DNA of 37,160 nt from positions 1-37,160 of the forward strand of contig SKRC01000107.1 in the NCBI GenBank assembly GCA_007118695.1. The letters are read 5' to 3'. This DNA comes from Balneolaceae bacterium (lineage in GTDB: Bacteria; Bacteroidota; Rhodothermia; Balneolales; Balneolaceae). A program made the position numbers and the translations under genes. This document shows, in pieces, positions 1-7,277 of this stretch; position 1 is the stretch's first letter, and each line of letters begins with the position of its first letter. The notes below the pieces were generated by a model. It saw nothing but the letters and a program-made list of their open reading frames with translations, was not told the origin of the DNA and searched no databases.

Positions 1-40
1 AAATCAAATCAAAAATGAAATTTTAACTTAAAAATGGTTT

Positions 41-418
41 ATGACATCAATCAAAATCGAAATAGCCGGCGAAACTTTTGATGCACATCTTGATGAAAGT
101 GCCGCACCTGAGACAGTAAGAAAAATTCTGGAGGCTTTGCCATTGGAGGCGTCCATTAATTCATGGGGGGATGAATTCTATTTCAGTATCCCGGTCGAGG
201 CAGAGCCCGAAAATGCAGTTGAAAAGGTTTCCGTTGGAGACCTGGCATTTTGGCCACAAGGCCGTGCCTTCTGCATTTTCTTTGGGAAAACACCCATGAG
301 TAAAAACGACAAGGAGCTTATACCGGCTTCAGCGGTCAATCCAATTGGCAGGATTGAAGGGACAGAACGGCTGAAAAAACACAAGGATGGCGAACATATC
401 AAAATTAAACTGGGATGA
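41..418 (+). CDS. Cyclophilin-like (TM1367-type) protein
   Basis: A 125-residue soluble protein resembling the cyclophilin-like TM1367 family (PF04126): a short beta-rich domain beginning with an I-x-I-E-I strand, then a D-E-S-x-A-P-E-T segment and a central V-G-D-L-A-F-W-P-Q-G-x-A-F-C-I-F-F-G stretch, which is the family's hallmark. Length fits the family (about 120-130 residues). There is no signal peptide, so it is presumably cytosolic. The family has the cyclophilin fold, but peptidyl-prolyl isomerase activity is not established and the physiological role is unknown. The ATG at 41 opens the frame; another ATG at 34 is in a different frame. It is the first gene in the window, so upstream partners cannot be seen; the following gene is about 370 bp away. 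The family call is from recognisable sequence pattern only. Confidence 0.8.
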   Translation: MTSIKIEIAGETFDAHLDESAAPETVRKILEALPLEASINSWGDEFYFSIPVEAEPENAVEKVSVGDLAFWPQGRAFCIFFGKTPMSKNDKELIPASAVNPIGRIEGTERLKKHKDGEHIKIKLG

Positions 419-438
419 AAGCCAGGTGTCTTGCGTAT

Positions 439-480
439 GTGTGAGCTAACCTGCATTTCACTCCGTGGGGAAAAGATGTA
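439..480. repeat. Dispersed repeat copy related to the 6.05-6.24 kb element
   Basis: The 20 bp at 459-478 are the exact reverse complement of 6206-6225. In addition TGTGAGCT (439-446) and CTAACCTGCATTT (446-458) recur in direct orientation near 6075 and 6047. Shared words in both orientations indicate a shuffled, dispersed intergenic repeat rather than chance. Confidence 0.65.
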
Positions 481-683
481 CGCTAACGCGTTCAAAAGAT
501 GATCACTCCGTTTTTCGGCTCTTTTTATTGTACAAGCCGGTTGATGAGTCAATAGCTCTTGTCTTGGTTCTGTATCTACGTTCCACGGTACGTCGCACTT
601 AGATTATCACACTTTCTACATTCCACGAACAACCTTATACTCCCTCCTCTCAACACCCAACACCTATACTCAACACTCTATAC

Positions 684-780
684 CCAATACCCAATACCCA
701 ATACCCAAATACTCAATACTCATTACTCAATACTCATTACTCAATACTCATTACTCAATACTCAAATAATACTCAATACC
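684..780. repeat. Tandem repeat of CCAATAC and CAATACTCATTACT units
   Basis: Three 7-bp CCAATAC units (684-704) pass into three exact 14-bp CAATACTCATTACT units (714-755) and further partial copies up to about 780. The array ends only 8 bp before the ATG of the YdjM-type gene at 788, so it occupies the place where its promoter and leader would be expected. Copy number in such arrays is prone to slippage. Confidence 0.85.
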
Positions 781-787
781 ATAAAAA

Positions 788-1915
788 ATGGACCCACTTG
801 CTCATACATTGTTTGGGGCAACTCTGGCCGAATCTGGCCTGAAGCGAAAAACTGCACTGGCTACAGGGGCACTGATTATCGGGGCGAACCTGCCGGATAT
901 TGATGCTGTTGCCTTGTTATGGGGAAATGATTATGCACTGCTGATACGTCGCGGTTGGACGCACGGGGTGCTTGCCATGATAATTTTGCCATTTCTATTG
1001 ACGGGTATCTTGTTACTATATGACCAGTTCCGGCGCCGGAATCGATTACGCAGTACCGGCAAAAGCAACTGGCCGGGTCCGCCTGTCAGATCCGGTCCAC
1101 TTCTCTTGATCTCCTTTCTTGGGGTTTGGAGCCATCCGTTACTTGACTGGCTCAATACCTACGGGGTCCGGTTACTGGCGCCTTTTTCCGATACGTGGTA
1201 TTACGGGGATATCCTGTTTATTATCGATCCATGGGTGTGGCTTTTGCTCGGCGCTGCTGTGGTACTGGCGCGGTCGGAATCAAAATTGGGCATAGCCGGT
1301 TGGATCGTCCTGGGAGCCGCAACAACTGCCCTGATTACAGGGGGGGCTGTAGTGCCGACAGTGGTTAAGATTCTGTGGTGTGTCGGTGTGGGGGTTATTA
1401 TCGTCATTCGCTGGCTGGGTTGGTTCCGGGGCAGAATGGAGCGGGTGGCGGCCGCTTGTCTGGCGGCTTTCGGCCTCTATCTGGTCCTCATGTTTGCCGG
1501 TTCGAGAATGGCCGCCTGGCATGCAGATGAACATTTTGCCCAGCGCGGGATTACAATTCAGGACATTATGGTCGATCCCATACCGGCCCGTATATTTATG
1601 CGTGGTGGAATAGCTGCTTCGGAGGGCCAATACTACCGGTTTCTTGTCAAATGGACAGACGGTAACAGTTTTGAGCTCACTGGTGTTGCCACCCGGGTAC
1701 AAGATCCAAATCCGATCGTCCGGGCTGCGCTGAACTCCCCGGAGGTCGAAGGTTTGCGTAACTGGATCCGTTTTCCGCATTACGAGGTTAATGAGCTTGA
1801 CGACGGTTGGCGGGTCGTCATTCGGGATCTGCGCTTTGTAGATCGCTATCAAGAAGATCCGTCCGGCATCGGCATGGCTGTTGTATACCTGGATGAACAT
1901 TTGGAGCCGCGGTGA
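788..1915 (+). CDS. YdjM-type membrane-bound metal-dependent hydrolase
   Basis: A 375-residue inner-membrane protein of the YdjM/DUF457 family (PF04307), predicted metal-dependent hydrolases of unknown substrate. The N-terminus M-D-P-L-A-H-T-L-F-G-A with H6, the G-A-N-L-P-D-I-D segment (D37, D39), G-W-T-H-G (H59) and S-H-P-L-L-D (H116, D120) are the conserved His/Asp positions of the family and could bind metal. Several hydrophobic helices occupy residues about 60-235; the remaining C-terminal 140 residues form a soluble domain that begins after M-A-A-W-H-A and is probably extracytoplasmic. The frame could open no earlier because the DNA immediately upstream is the tandem repeat. It ends 58 bp from the convergent Nudix gene with no obvious terminator between. 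Homologues in E. coli respond to LexA, but no SOS box was recognised here. Confidence 0.85.
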   Translation: MDPLAHTLFGATLAESGLKRKTALATGALIIGANLPDIDAVALLWGNDYALLIRRGWTHGVLAMIILPFLLTGILLLYDQFRRRNRLRSTGKSNWPGPPVRSGPLLLISFLGVWSHPLLDWLNTYGVRLLAPFSDTWYYGDILFIIDPWVWLLLGAAVVLARSESKLGIAGWIVLGAATTALITGGAVVPTVVKILWCVGVGVIIVIRWLGWFRGRMERVAAACLAAFGLYLVLMFAGSRMAAWHADEHFAQRGITIQDIMVDPIPARIFMRGGIAASEGQYYRFLVKWTDGNSFELTGVATRVQDPNPIVRAALNSPEVEGLRNWIRFPHYEVNELDDGWRVVIRDLRFVDRYQEDPSGIGMAVVYLDEHLEPR

Positions 1916-1973
1916 GAGATTGGTTCCGGCCGGGCAATAATTATCAAACAAAAGTTTCTCGAAATAAAGCAGG

Positions 1974-3320
1974 TTAACCCTTTCCTGTAATCGAGGAGAT
2001 GGCTTTCAACAGAAGCCTTTCTGTAAAACCGGCTACAAATGCGAGAGCATAATAGGTATAGGGATTTGCCGGTTTGAGGTCGATGTCCTGAAGGATCAGC
2101 CCGGATAATTCCGATTCAAGAAAAATAAAAATCACCAGAGCGGATCCCCCGCCGATGATGACCCTGACAACTGTAACAAAATTATGACTGATAATTTCAG
2201 GTATACGATTGTTTACGGAGGATTCCCTGATATGAAATAGCGAACTGATGCTCCCGCCGAGCAGACCAAACAGGAGAACTCCGACCACCATCCCCAGCGT
2301 TGATATGGAACGGTCAGCATCGTTTTGAATGATCAGATTATCGATATCTGTCAGGAAAAAGTAAAGAACTATGCCCGCCGTACAGATTACCATCGAAAAG
2401 AGCAACACCGTAAAAACATCTTGAGTGAGCCGGTTTTTATAGTATTCATTGCTGTAATATTCATCCCGGATTTTGGCGGCTCTGGCCAGGCTATCGGCAT
2501 TCAGATCCGCCACGGGATGATCCGGGTCACCAATTAATGTATAAATAGCCGTTCTCCGCCATTCGTTTAATTTTTTCGCTTCAATACGTATCGTATTGGC
2601 TTTCCCTGCCAGCTCCTCTTCCGTCATCCCATAGATGGACAATCTCCTGGCGGCATGCAATTTTTTCCAGCCAAGGTCGAGATTGTTATTTTGCAATTCT
2701 TTTTCAGCCTTGTCAAGCAACTCCATGGCATGCACACCCCAGGCAGGCGGATCATCCTTACCGGCAGCTTTCCCGATGGCGAAGTCCAGCTCCACCCGGG
2801 TTGTTTTTAAATCTCCTTCCAGTCTTTCAACCCTGGATTTGGTATTCAGATGCCTGATGTAATGCACGGGGCCAAACTGCCGGGAAAACTTCCGGATGTT
2901 TTCCATAAAATCACTGCCCGGAAATTGAATTCCCTTCACCAGTTCCTTTTCCTCCTCATAAGCAAGCAGATCCAGTGCTTCCCTGGGGGTATACCATTCT
3001 GAGCGTATGATATCCGAATCCAGTAAGGTCATGGATTCGCCTGCAATCTGCATGTGATAGTAGATCACAACCTTGGGCGTTTCCCCGGCCTTATAATTGA
3101 TAGTATCGGCATACTTGATAATTTTGGCTTTTACTCCCACTTCCTCCTCTATTTCTCTGAGGGCGGCGTCCTCCCAGGATTCCTTATCTTTCAACTCTCC
3201 CTGGGGAAGTGTCCATTTTTCCCCAAAACTTTTCCGGCAGACCAGCCCGATTTTGTATTCTCCCGATATTTTTTTCCAGAGTATGCCGCCGGCAGTATAA
3301 ATGACATCTTTATTTCCCAT
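1974..3320 (-). CDS. Nudix hydrolase fused to helical and four-TM domain
   Basis: A 448-residue three-part protein. Residues 1-135 are a Nudix hydrolase domain with a canonical Nudix box: G41, E47, R55-E56, E59-E60 and G62 match G-x5-E-x7-R-E-U-x-E-E-x-G-U. Residues about 150-290 are charged and helical, including a K-K-L-H-A-A-R-R-L-S-I-Y-G segment and E-A-K-K-L-N-E-W-R-R (247-256) of a type I have seen in uncharacterised bacterial membrane proteins. The C-terminal part has four predicted TM helices at about 301-323, 343-362, 381-401 and 423-441, the last containing A-G-F-T-E-R-L. A typical Nudix enzyme has only the first 150 residues. The Nudix domain presumably faces the cytoplasm and hydrolyses a nucleoside-diphosphate-linked substrate; which one cannot be read from sequence. 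It stands alone, convergent with the YdjM gene and divergent from the lipoprotein at 3659. Confidence 0.85.
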   Translation of the reverse strand: MGNKDVIYTAGGILWKKISGEYKIGLVCRKSFGEKWTLPQGELKDKESWEDAALREIEEEVGVKAKIIKYADTINYKAGETPKVVIYYHMQIAGESMTLLDSDIIRSEWYTPREALDLLAYEEEKELVKGIQFPGSDFMENIRKFSRQFGPVHYIRHLNTKSRVERLEGDLKTTRVELDFAIGKAAGKDDPPAWGVHAMELLDKAEKELQNNNLDLGWKKLHAARRLSIYGMTEEELAGKANTIRIEAKKLNEWRRTAIYTLIGDPDHPVADLNADSLARAAKIRDEYYSNEYYKNRLTQDVFTVLLFSMVICTAGIVLYFFLTDIDNLIIQNDADRSISTLGMVVGVLLFGLLGGSISSLFHIRESSVNNRIPEIISHNFVTVVRVIIGGGSALVIFIFLESELSGLILQDIDLKPANPYTYYALAFVAGFTERLLLKAISSITGKG

Positions 3321-3658
3321 AACTACACCTTGTCAACTCCAATGATATAAAAACCTTATTCATTTGGTATGTATTATTTGATTATTTGAGCAGAAAAATC
3401 TACTGAATATAATAAGTAATCCGTTCTCCGCCTGTCTGACTGATGGAAGTGAATGAACGAAGAGTACCGGGTTAAAAAATGAGGCTGGTATCTTATACAA
3501 ATTGTTTAAAAACTGCAAACTACCACAAGTCCATTCTAAGGGTCACATGTAAAATTTCATTGTTTACCATTTTAGCGGCCCAGGAGGATTGTTACCTTTT
3601 CATCTGCGGATCATCCATAATTTATTTATGTTCATTTAATCGCCATCGCAAAAACACA
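3321..3658. other. Intergenic region between divergent genes
   Basis: AT-rich spacer between the Nudix fusion (minus) and the lipoprotein (plus), expected to hold both promoters. The plus frame of the lipoprotein stays open back to 3479, but that extension would bury the signal peptide 60 residues inside, so it is treated as non-coding. No clear promoter or hairpin was seen. Confidence 0.5.
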
Positions 3659-4303
3659 ATGCCTATGAAATCTTCCATGGTTCAACACCTGATTCTTTTA
3701 GCCATTGTTTTATTATTCGTTTCAGCATGCAATGAAGAGGAGACTCCGGATACCCCCTTTGAATATGCGCCCGAAGAAGCAGCCGCTTTAATGGACCTGG
3801 CACCGGAACAGCGGACGTTTTGGAATAATATTCAGGAGCACTGTGGAAATGCCTATGAAGGAATCCTGGCTGATGCAACTCCCTATTATGAACCGTTTGA
3901 TGCCGATCAAATCATTATTCATATCCGGGACTGTACCGATACGCTTACCCATATTTCTCTGCATATTGATGATGATCATTCGCGGAACCTGTTGCTGACT
4001 AAAGTCGATGGAACGCTGCGTTTGAAACACGACCATCGCAATGAAGACGGTACCGAAGAGGAGATCACCCAGTATGGCGGAGATGCTCCTTCACCGGGAC
4101 TCGAGACCCGGCAGATTTTTGAAGCCGATGAACATACCACGCAAATCCTGCCCGATCGTTTTGACAATTTCTGGTTCATCGACATCATGGATGACGAGAC
4201 CCTTGCATATGGTGTACACTGGCCCAAACACGGTCATTCGATCCGGATGGAATTTGACATCAGCACACCGGTGGACGAGCCGCCGGCACCGTGGGGATAC
4301 TGA
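3659..4303 (+). CDS. Hypothetical lipoprotein
   Basis: A 214-residue putative lipoprotein. The start at 3659 is chosen because it places a classical type II signal peptide at the N-terminus: a hydrophobic core followed by the lipobox L-F-V-S-A-C at Cys24, then an acidic tether (N-E-E-E-T-P-D-T-P). An earlier in-frame ATG at 3479 would add 60 residues in front of the signal. The mature part contains two cysteines (within E-H-C-G-N-A-Y-E-G and I-R-D-C-T-D), several His/Asp-rich segments and ends in a Pro-rich D-E-P-P-A-P-W-G-Y. I do not recognise the family. It is probably anchored to the outer or inner membrane. No Shine-Dalgarno is evident, which is common in this group. It is followed by low-complexity DNA and a convergent second lipoprotein. 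Confidence 0.75.
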   Translation: MPMKSSMVQHLILLAIVLLFVSACNEEETPDTPFEYAPEEAAALMDLAPEQRTFWNNIQEHCGNAYEGILADATPYYEPFDADQIIIHIRDCTDTLTHISLHIDDDHSRNLLLTKVDGTLRLKHDHRNEDGTEEEITQYGGDAPSPGLETRQIFEADEHTTQILPDRFDNFWFIDIMDDETLAYGVHWPKHGHSIRMEFDISTPVDEPPAPWGY

Positions 4304-4308
4304 GGGCA

Positions 4309-4501
4309 GTTATCAGTTATCAGTTATCAGTAAACAGTTGGCAGTTGCAGTTGCAGTGGCAGTGGCAGTAGCAGTGGGCATTATCCCCTCCCCGAAAAAT
4401 CGGGACAGGCTGCGGGGAGATAATTGAAGTGCGTTCAGCACTTTAATTTGTGGGGTGTTCTGTTGGCAGAGGGCAGTTGGCAGTTGGTAGTGGCAGAGGG
4501 C
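4309..4501. repeat. Low-complexity (CAGTTATCAGT / GGCAGTTG / GCAGTGG) repeats
   Basis: Direct near-repeats start with CAGTTATCAGTTATCAGT, pass into GGCAGTTGCAGTTGCAGTGG and, after about 90 bp of unrelated DNA, resume as GGCAGAGGGCAGTTGGCAGT. The pattern is slippage-prone, of the same style as but different in sequence from the array at 684-780. Confidence 0.75.
4422..4448. terminator. Hairpin between convergent genes, possible bidirectional terminator
   Basis: AAGTGC (4427-4432), loop GTTCA, GCACTT (4438-4443), extended by AATT on both sides after one mismatch. A second hairpin CCCGA-AAAA-TCGGG lies at 4391-4404. The position between two convergent gene ends suits termination, but the T tracts are short, so the assignment is tentative. 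Confidence 0.4.
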
Positions 4502-4624
4502 TCAGGTGATTTCACAGGCAAGGGTACAATAGCCGGCAAATAAAAAAATCCGGAGAAAATCCCGCCCTTTCTGATATGGCAGGATTCTGCTTCGGATATA
4601 TTTTGTTGATTGTCGATTTACGAA

Positions 4625-5008
4625 TTATCGTTCAGGATACGCATCGTCCTGTGCTTCTTGCATCTTTTGCTGCACTTGCTGCTGAAGCTGCGGATCTTGT
4701 TGGACAGCCATCTGAATTTCATCAAATTGCTGCAAATCAAGTCCTGCATCTTCAATAACCTCTTCCAGCTCTGCGCGGTCGCGCTGCGGGTCAAGTCTTT
4801 CTTCCTGAGCCTTCATGTTTGCTTCCACAAACTTTTCGAGCTCTTCGTCAGATATATCCACAACACCAGGATCACCTGGCATTTCTTGCTGTTGCTCTTG
4901 TTGTGGCGGCGGAGGAGGTGGTTGCTCCTCGGGTGGAACCCGATCGTTTTCGCAAGCGGCAAAAGTAAACGAAAAGAGAAATACGATGACAAACAAAGAT
5001 CTCAACAT
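4625..5008 (-). CDS. DUF4168-like small lipoprotein
   Basis: A 127-residue lipoprotein. The N-terminus is a signal peptide with lipobox F-A-A-C at Cys19, followed by an extreme Pro/Gln/Glu tether (about residues 26-43). The rest is acidic and helical and begins I-S-D-E-E-L-E-K-F-V-E-A-N, the pattern that opens DUF4168 proteins (PF13767), then a long Gln-rich helix (D-L-Q-Q-F-D-E-I-Q). DUF4168 members are small exported helical proteins of unknown function. The ATG at 5008 has a plausible GAGG site about 9 bp upstream on the minus strand. Monocistronic, with its end facing the other lipoprotein. The lipoprotein call is firm, the family call is moderate. Confidence 0.75.
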   Translation of the reverse strand: MLRSLFVIVFLFSFTFAACENDRVPPEEQPPPPPPQQEQQQEMPGDPGVVDISDEELEKFVEANMKAQEERLDPQRDRAELEEVIEDAGLDLQQFDEIQMAVQQDPQLQQQVQQKMQEAQDDAYPER

Positions 5009-5174
5009 GATTATTTACCTCACTGCATTTCTTTATTGTGATTTTCTATCGAGTATCAAGGTTAAGTAACCTTTGTTTTCCCAACGCGAACAAAAGCAGC
5101 TTCTTTCCTGCTATTAAATTGTTTATAGATTGTAAATCAGATTATACATTTTGAGATTATATGTGCTCAGGCTA

Positions 5175-5408
5175 TTAAACCGCTTTAACATTTTCGGTTG
5201 ATGAAATAATACCGGGCGCTTGTGTGAATGTACACGACACGGACTGCACTTCTTCAACAAGCGTCTGAACAATTTCGCCGGCGCCCGGGACATCATGAAT
5301 CATACCGATACCCTGGCCGGCCCACATGGGAAAATACTCCCGGTTGCTACGGGCAGCCGCGACTAAAAAAATATCACGTGCTGCACTAGTCTGCAAGAAA
5401 CCCGGCAA
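5175..5408 (-). pseudogene. Nitronate monooxygenase C-terminal remnant
   Basis: A 77-codon frame whose middle part (M-W-A-G-Q-G-I-G-M-I-H-D-V-P-G-A-G-E-I-V, followed by L-V-E-E-V) matches the conserved C-terminus of 2-nitropropane dioxygenase/nitronate monooxygenase (FMN-dependent, PF03060). Full enzymes are about 310-360 residues and carry the FMN-binding barrel upstream; here the frame begins with a TTG next to the terminator of the preceding gene, and nothing resembling the rest of the enzyme is present. It is best read as the 3' relic of a deleted gene, with boundaries uncertain, rather than a functional small protein. Confidence 0.7.
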
Positions 5409-5427
5409 AACCGCTCCAGCAGTAATT

Positions 5428-5446
5428 AAAAAAACCCCTACGGGTT
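5428..5446 (-). terminator. Rho-independent terminator overlapping a stop codon
   Basis: On the minus strand AACCC, loop GTAG, GGGTT, then a run of T. The first arm begins within the TAA stop codon (5447-5445) of the CREST-family gene, so that transcript would end immediately after its coding region and not read into the nitronate monooxygenase relic. Confidence 0.75.
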
Positions 5447-5948
5447 AACGATACATCACAGTCTTATAAATACCGATGGACGCGCAGATGTGGGAAATGC
5501 CGTGCAAAATATCCCGGATCCAGAACGGAACCTCCCATTCATGCAGATAGGGGATGTTGGTGATAATCCAGATTGAGAACCATGCCGTTATTATAAAAAT
5601 TCTGCCCGGCGGGTAATGCTGCATCAATGCTAAGAGTAATGCGGCAGCAATTATTAAAACCATAACATGAGAAGGCAGTATGAAATGCACCCCGGTCATT
5701 GCAATACCGGCAAAAAATGCAGTCTTTGTGTTTTCAGATCCGAGGCTGTAATCAATCAAACTGATCAGCATAAAGTACATCATGATCAGATCGAACGATT
5801 GCCATCCCGGGTGTTTTGTCCAGTGCCACCCGGCTGAGGCAAATCCCAAAACAATGGTTGTGATACCCACATACCACGATCGCCTGAAAACGATCACTCC
5901 AACAAGAATAAAAGCCAGATTTGTTAGGGTACTAACCGGTTCCTGCAT
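5445..5948 (-). CDS. CREST-superfamily (ceramidase-like) membrane hydrolase
   Basis: A 167-residue integral membrane protein with about six or seven TM helices. Three motifs match the CREST superfamily of predicted metal-dependent membrane hydrolases (alkaline ceramidase, PAQR, Per1): E-P-V-S-T-L-T-N-L-A-F near the N-terminus, G-W-H-W-T-K-H-P...S-F-D in the second and third helices, and H-G-I-S-H in the last. These supply the Glu/Ser, His/Asp and paired His positions that define the superfamily. The substrate is unknown; ceramide hydrolysis should not be assumed. The ATG at 5948 gives an N-terminus like that of relatives, though no strong Shine-Dalgarno precedes it. It ends at a terminator embedded in its stop codon and appears monocistronic. 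Confidence 0.7.
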   Translation of the reverse strand: MQEPVSTLTNLAFILVGVIVFRRSWYVGITTIVLGFASAGWHWTKHPGWQSFDLIMMYFMLISLIDYSLGSENTKTAFFAGIAMTGVHFILPSHVMVLIIAAALLLALMQHYPPGRIFIITAWFSIWIITNIPYLHEWEVPFWIRDILHGISHICASIGIYKTVMYR

Positions 5949-6456
5949 GACAATTAAAAAATTAAAATTGCAGAGTTACCTCTGCGGAACATCTGTATGC
6001 CCTTAAATAACTTTTCATTTCAGATTTAAATTGTTACTGACTAGTACTAACCTGCATTTTAAAAAAAAAATAGTTGTGAGCTCCGGGCGCTCATTTTTTC
6101 CCTCCTGACGGCGGTCCATTTTTTGTATCCCGACTGCTCGGGGTACATCTTTTCCCTCCCGACGGCGGCCGGAATTCATTTTTTGTACTCCGAGCTGTCG
6201 GAGCTCATCTTTTCCCCACGGAGTGCCCATTTTTTTTACGCGTAGCGAAATGCGGGCTTGAACCGATTTTTATATTCTGCAGCCTTTACAGGCTGTAACA
6301 TTACATTGTTCACTTACCATTGATGCAACTTTTTGCAAGTCAAAAGAATATCAGAGATAATCATGATTGAAGGTGGATAGGCTGGTTTTGCGGGATGATG
6401 CAAAGGATAAATTATTTAAGAAAGTGGCTGTTTTCGGGAACCGGAAAGCAGCCCTG
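5949..6456. other. Intergenic region with tandem and dispersed repeats
   Basis: About 500 bp upstream of the CREST gene and downstream of the unknown two-TM gene. It holds an A10 run (6061-6070), three tandem repeat units (6081-6239) and AT-rich DNA after 6260. The minus-strand frame through the repeats (6015-6230) is explained by the repeat itself and is not called a gene. Confidence 0.65.
6081..6239. repeat. Three imperfect 47-60 bp tandem units with inverted-repeat cores
   Basis: Each unit starts with a CCGA/TCGG-type inverted repeat (CCGACTGCTCGG at 6130-6141, CCGAGCTGTCGG at 6190-6201, degenerate in the first), then CAT(C/T)TTTTCCC, GACGGCGG in two units, and CATTTTTTGTA. The CATTTTTTGTA copies at 6117-6127 and 6177-6187 are exactly 60 bp apart. 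Part of the third unit (6206-6225) recurs inverted at 459-478. Confidence 0.75.
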
Positions 6457-7104
6457 CTAAATTCTGCTATCCCGGGTGCTTTTCGTATAATTTTTCAGAT
6501 ATTCATTCGGTTTTTTTGTATTCCCGAATTGACGGAATCCTTTCCTTTGAGGGTCGATTTTCGATTCGGGGATTTTCTTCGGAACCGGCTGTTTCGGTAT
6601 GTCAGATATTTCAAATACATGTTCGCCCAGTTTACGTTCCAGCCTGTTCAAGTATGATCCCTGCCCTTTTTGTCGCGCAAAGCGCAAGATCAAACTGATC
6701 GAATACAGCGTTCCGAAGGCAATCAATGCAGCAAAAAAAGTTGTAAAAGGCTGGTTTGCAAAATTCTGATAAACAGTCTGCAAATAGACAATGCCCCCGT
6801 TTAGGTAAGCCAATGCACCGTTGATGGCATCAGCCCCGTATTGCTCATTAAATGCCGCTGCCGGCAAGGTGTTGTATTTATGAATAAGATTGGCTGCTTC
6901 GTAAATCTCAGCCGGGGCCGTGAATATTTGCTTTAAAGCGGGAGAAATTGAGCCGAAACCGGTACCCAGTTTTGTCAAAAACGATCCCTGGGCAGCCAGT
7001 GCTATCGCTGTTACCGCAATGGCCGAAAGTTTGATGCAATATTCGAGTAATAATAAGGAAAACCGTCCGGCGGCTTTTGCTATGCGTTCCCAGTCTATAA
7101 CCAT
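6457..7104 (-). CDS. Hypothetical two-TM protein
   Basis: A 215-residue protein of no family I recognise. It has one hydrophobic helix at about 14-38, an amphipathic middle (40-118) containing Y-E-A-A-N-L-I-H-K-Y, and a second TM at about 121-142, followed by a strongly basic, Pro/Lys-rich C-terminal tail of 70 residues that should be cytosolic by the positive-inside rule. The ATG at 7104 is preceded on the minus strand by CCGGAG at a suitable distance, supporting translation from this start. It has no obvious partner: the deaminase upstream is on the same strand but about 170 bp away. Coding potential is judged from the ribosome binding site and coherent TM pattern, not from homology. Confidence 0.65.
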   Translation of the reverse strand: MVIDWERIAKAAGRFSLLLLEYCIKLSAIAVTAIALAAQGSFLTKLGTGFGSISPALKQIFTAPAEIYEAANLIHKYNTLPAAAFNEQYGADAINGALAYLNGGIVYLQTVYQNFANQPFTTFFAALIAFGTLYSISLILRFARQKGQGSYLNRLERKLGEHVFEISDIPKQPVPKKIPESKIDPQRKGFRQFGNTKKPNEYLKNYTKSTRDSRI

Positions 7105-7277
7105 TTGAATCTCCGGGGATTTAAATCATTGAATAAATGAATCAGTGAGTTGGGTTTCAGCCCGTAAAGTTGCGGAATGTTGTTGGTTCTGCAGGCCCTG
7201 AAATCAGGAGGGCCGGAATTTTTGTTCCCAAGGGCAATTTCGGGAATTAAAAAATTCTGAAGCAGGCCGTTTATAAA

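Larger units (their letters stand above)
419..787. other. Intergenic region with dispersed and tandem repeats
   Basis: No convincing gene. Positions 439-480 hold a short element that recurs inverted near 6.2 kb, and 661-780 is a CAATAC/CAATACTC tandem repeat running up to the next start codon. A frame that can be read through the repeat translates to low-complexity sequence and is not coding. Confidence 0.7.
4304..4624. other. Intergenic region with CAGTT/GCAGTGG low-complexity repeats
   Basis: Space between two convergent lipoprotein genes. It holds imperfect CAGTTATCAGT, GGCAGTTG and GCAGTGG repeats at 4309-4376 and again at 4465-4501, with two hairpins between them. No gene. Confidence 0.7.

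Noticed and set aside
684-755. Possible CRISPR array
   Set aside because: The repeats are contiguous without spacers and only 7-14 bp long; no cas genes are nearby.
559-903. Plus-strand frame through the CAATAC tandem repeat
   Set aside because: Its translation is a low-complexity echo of the repeat, and it overlaps the well-supported YdjM-type gene in another frame.
6015-6230. Minus-strand 71-codon frame
   Set aside because: It lies wholly on the tandem repeat units at 6081-6239; the apparent protein repeats reflect the DNA repeat.
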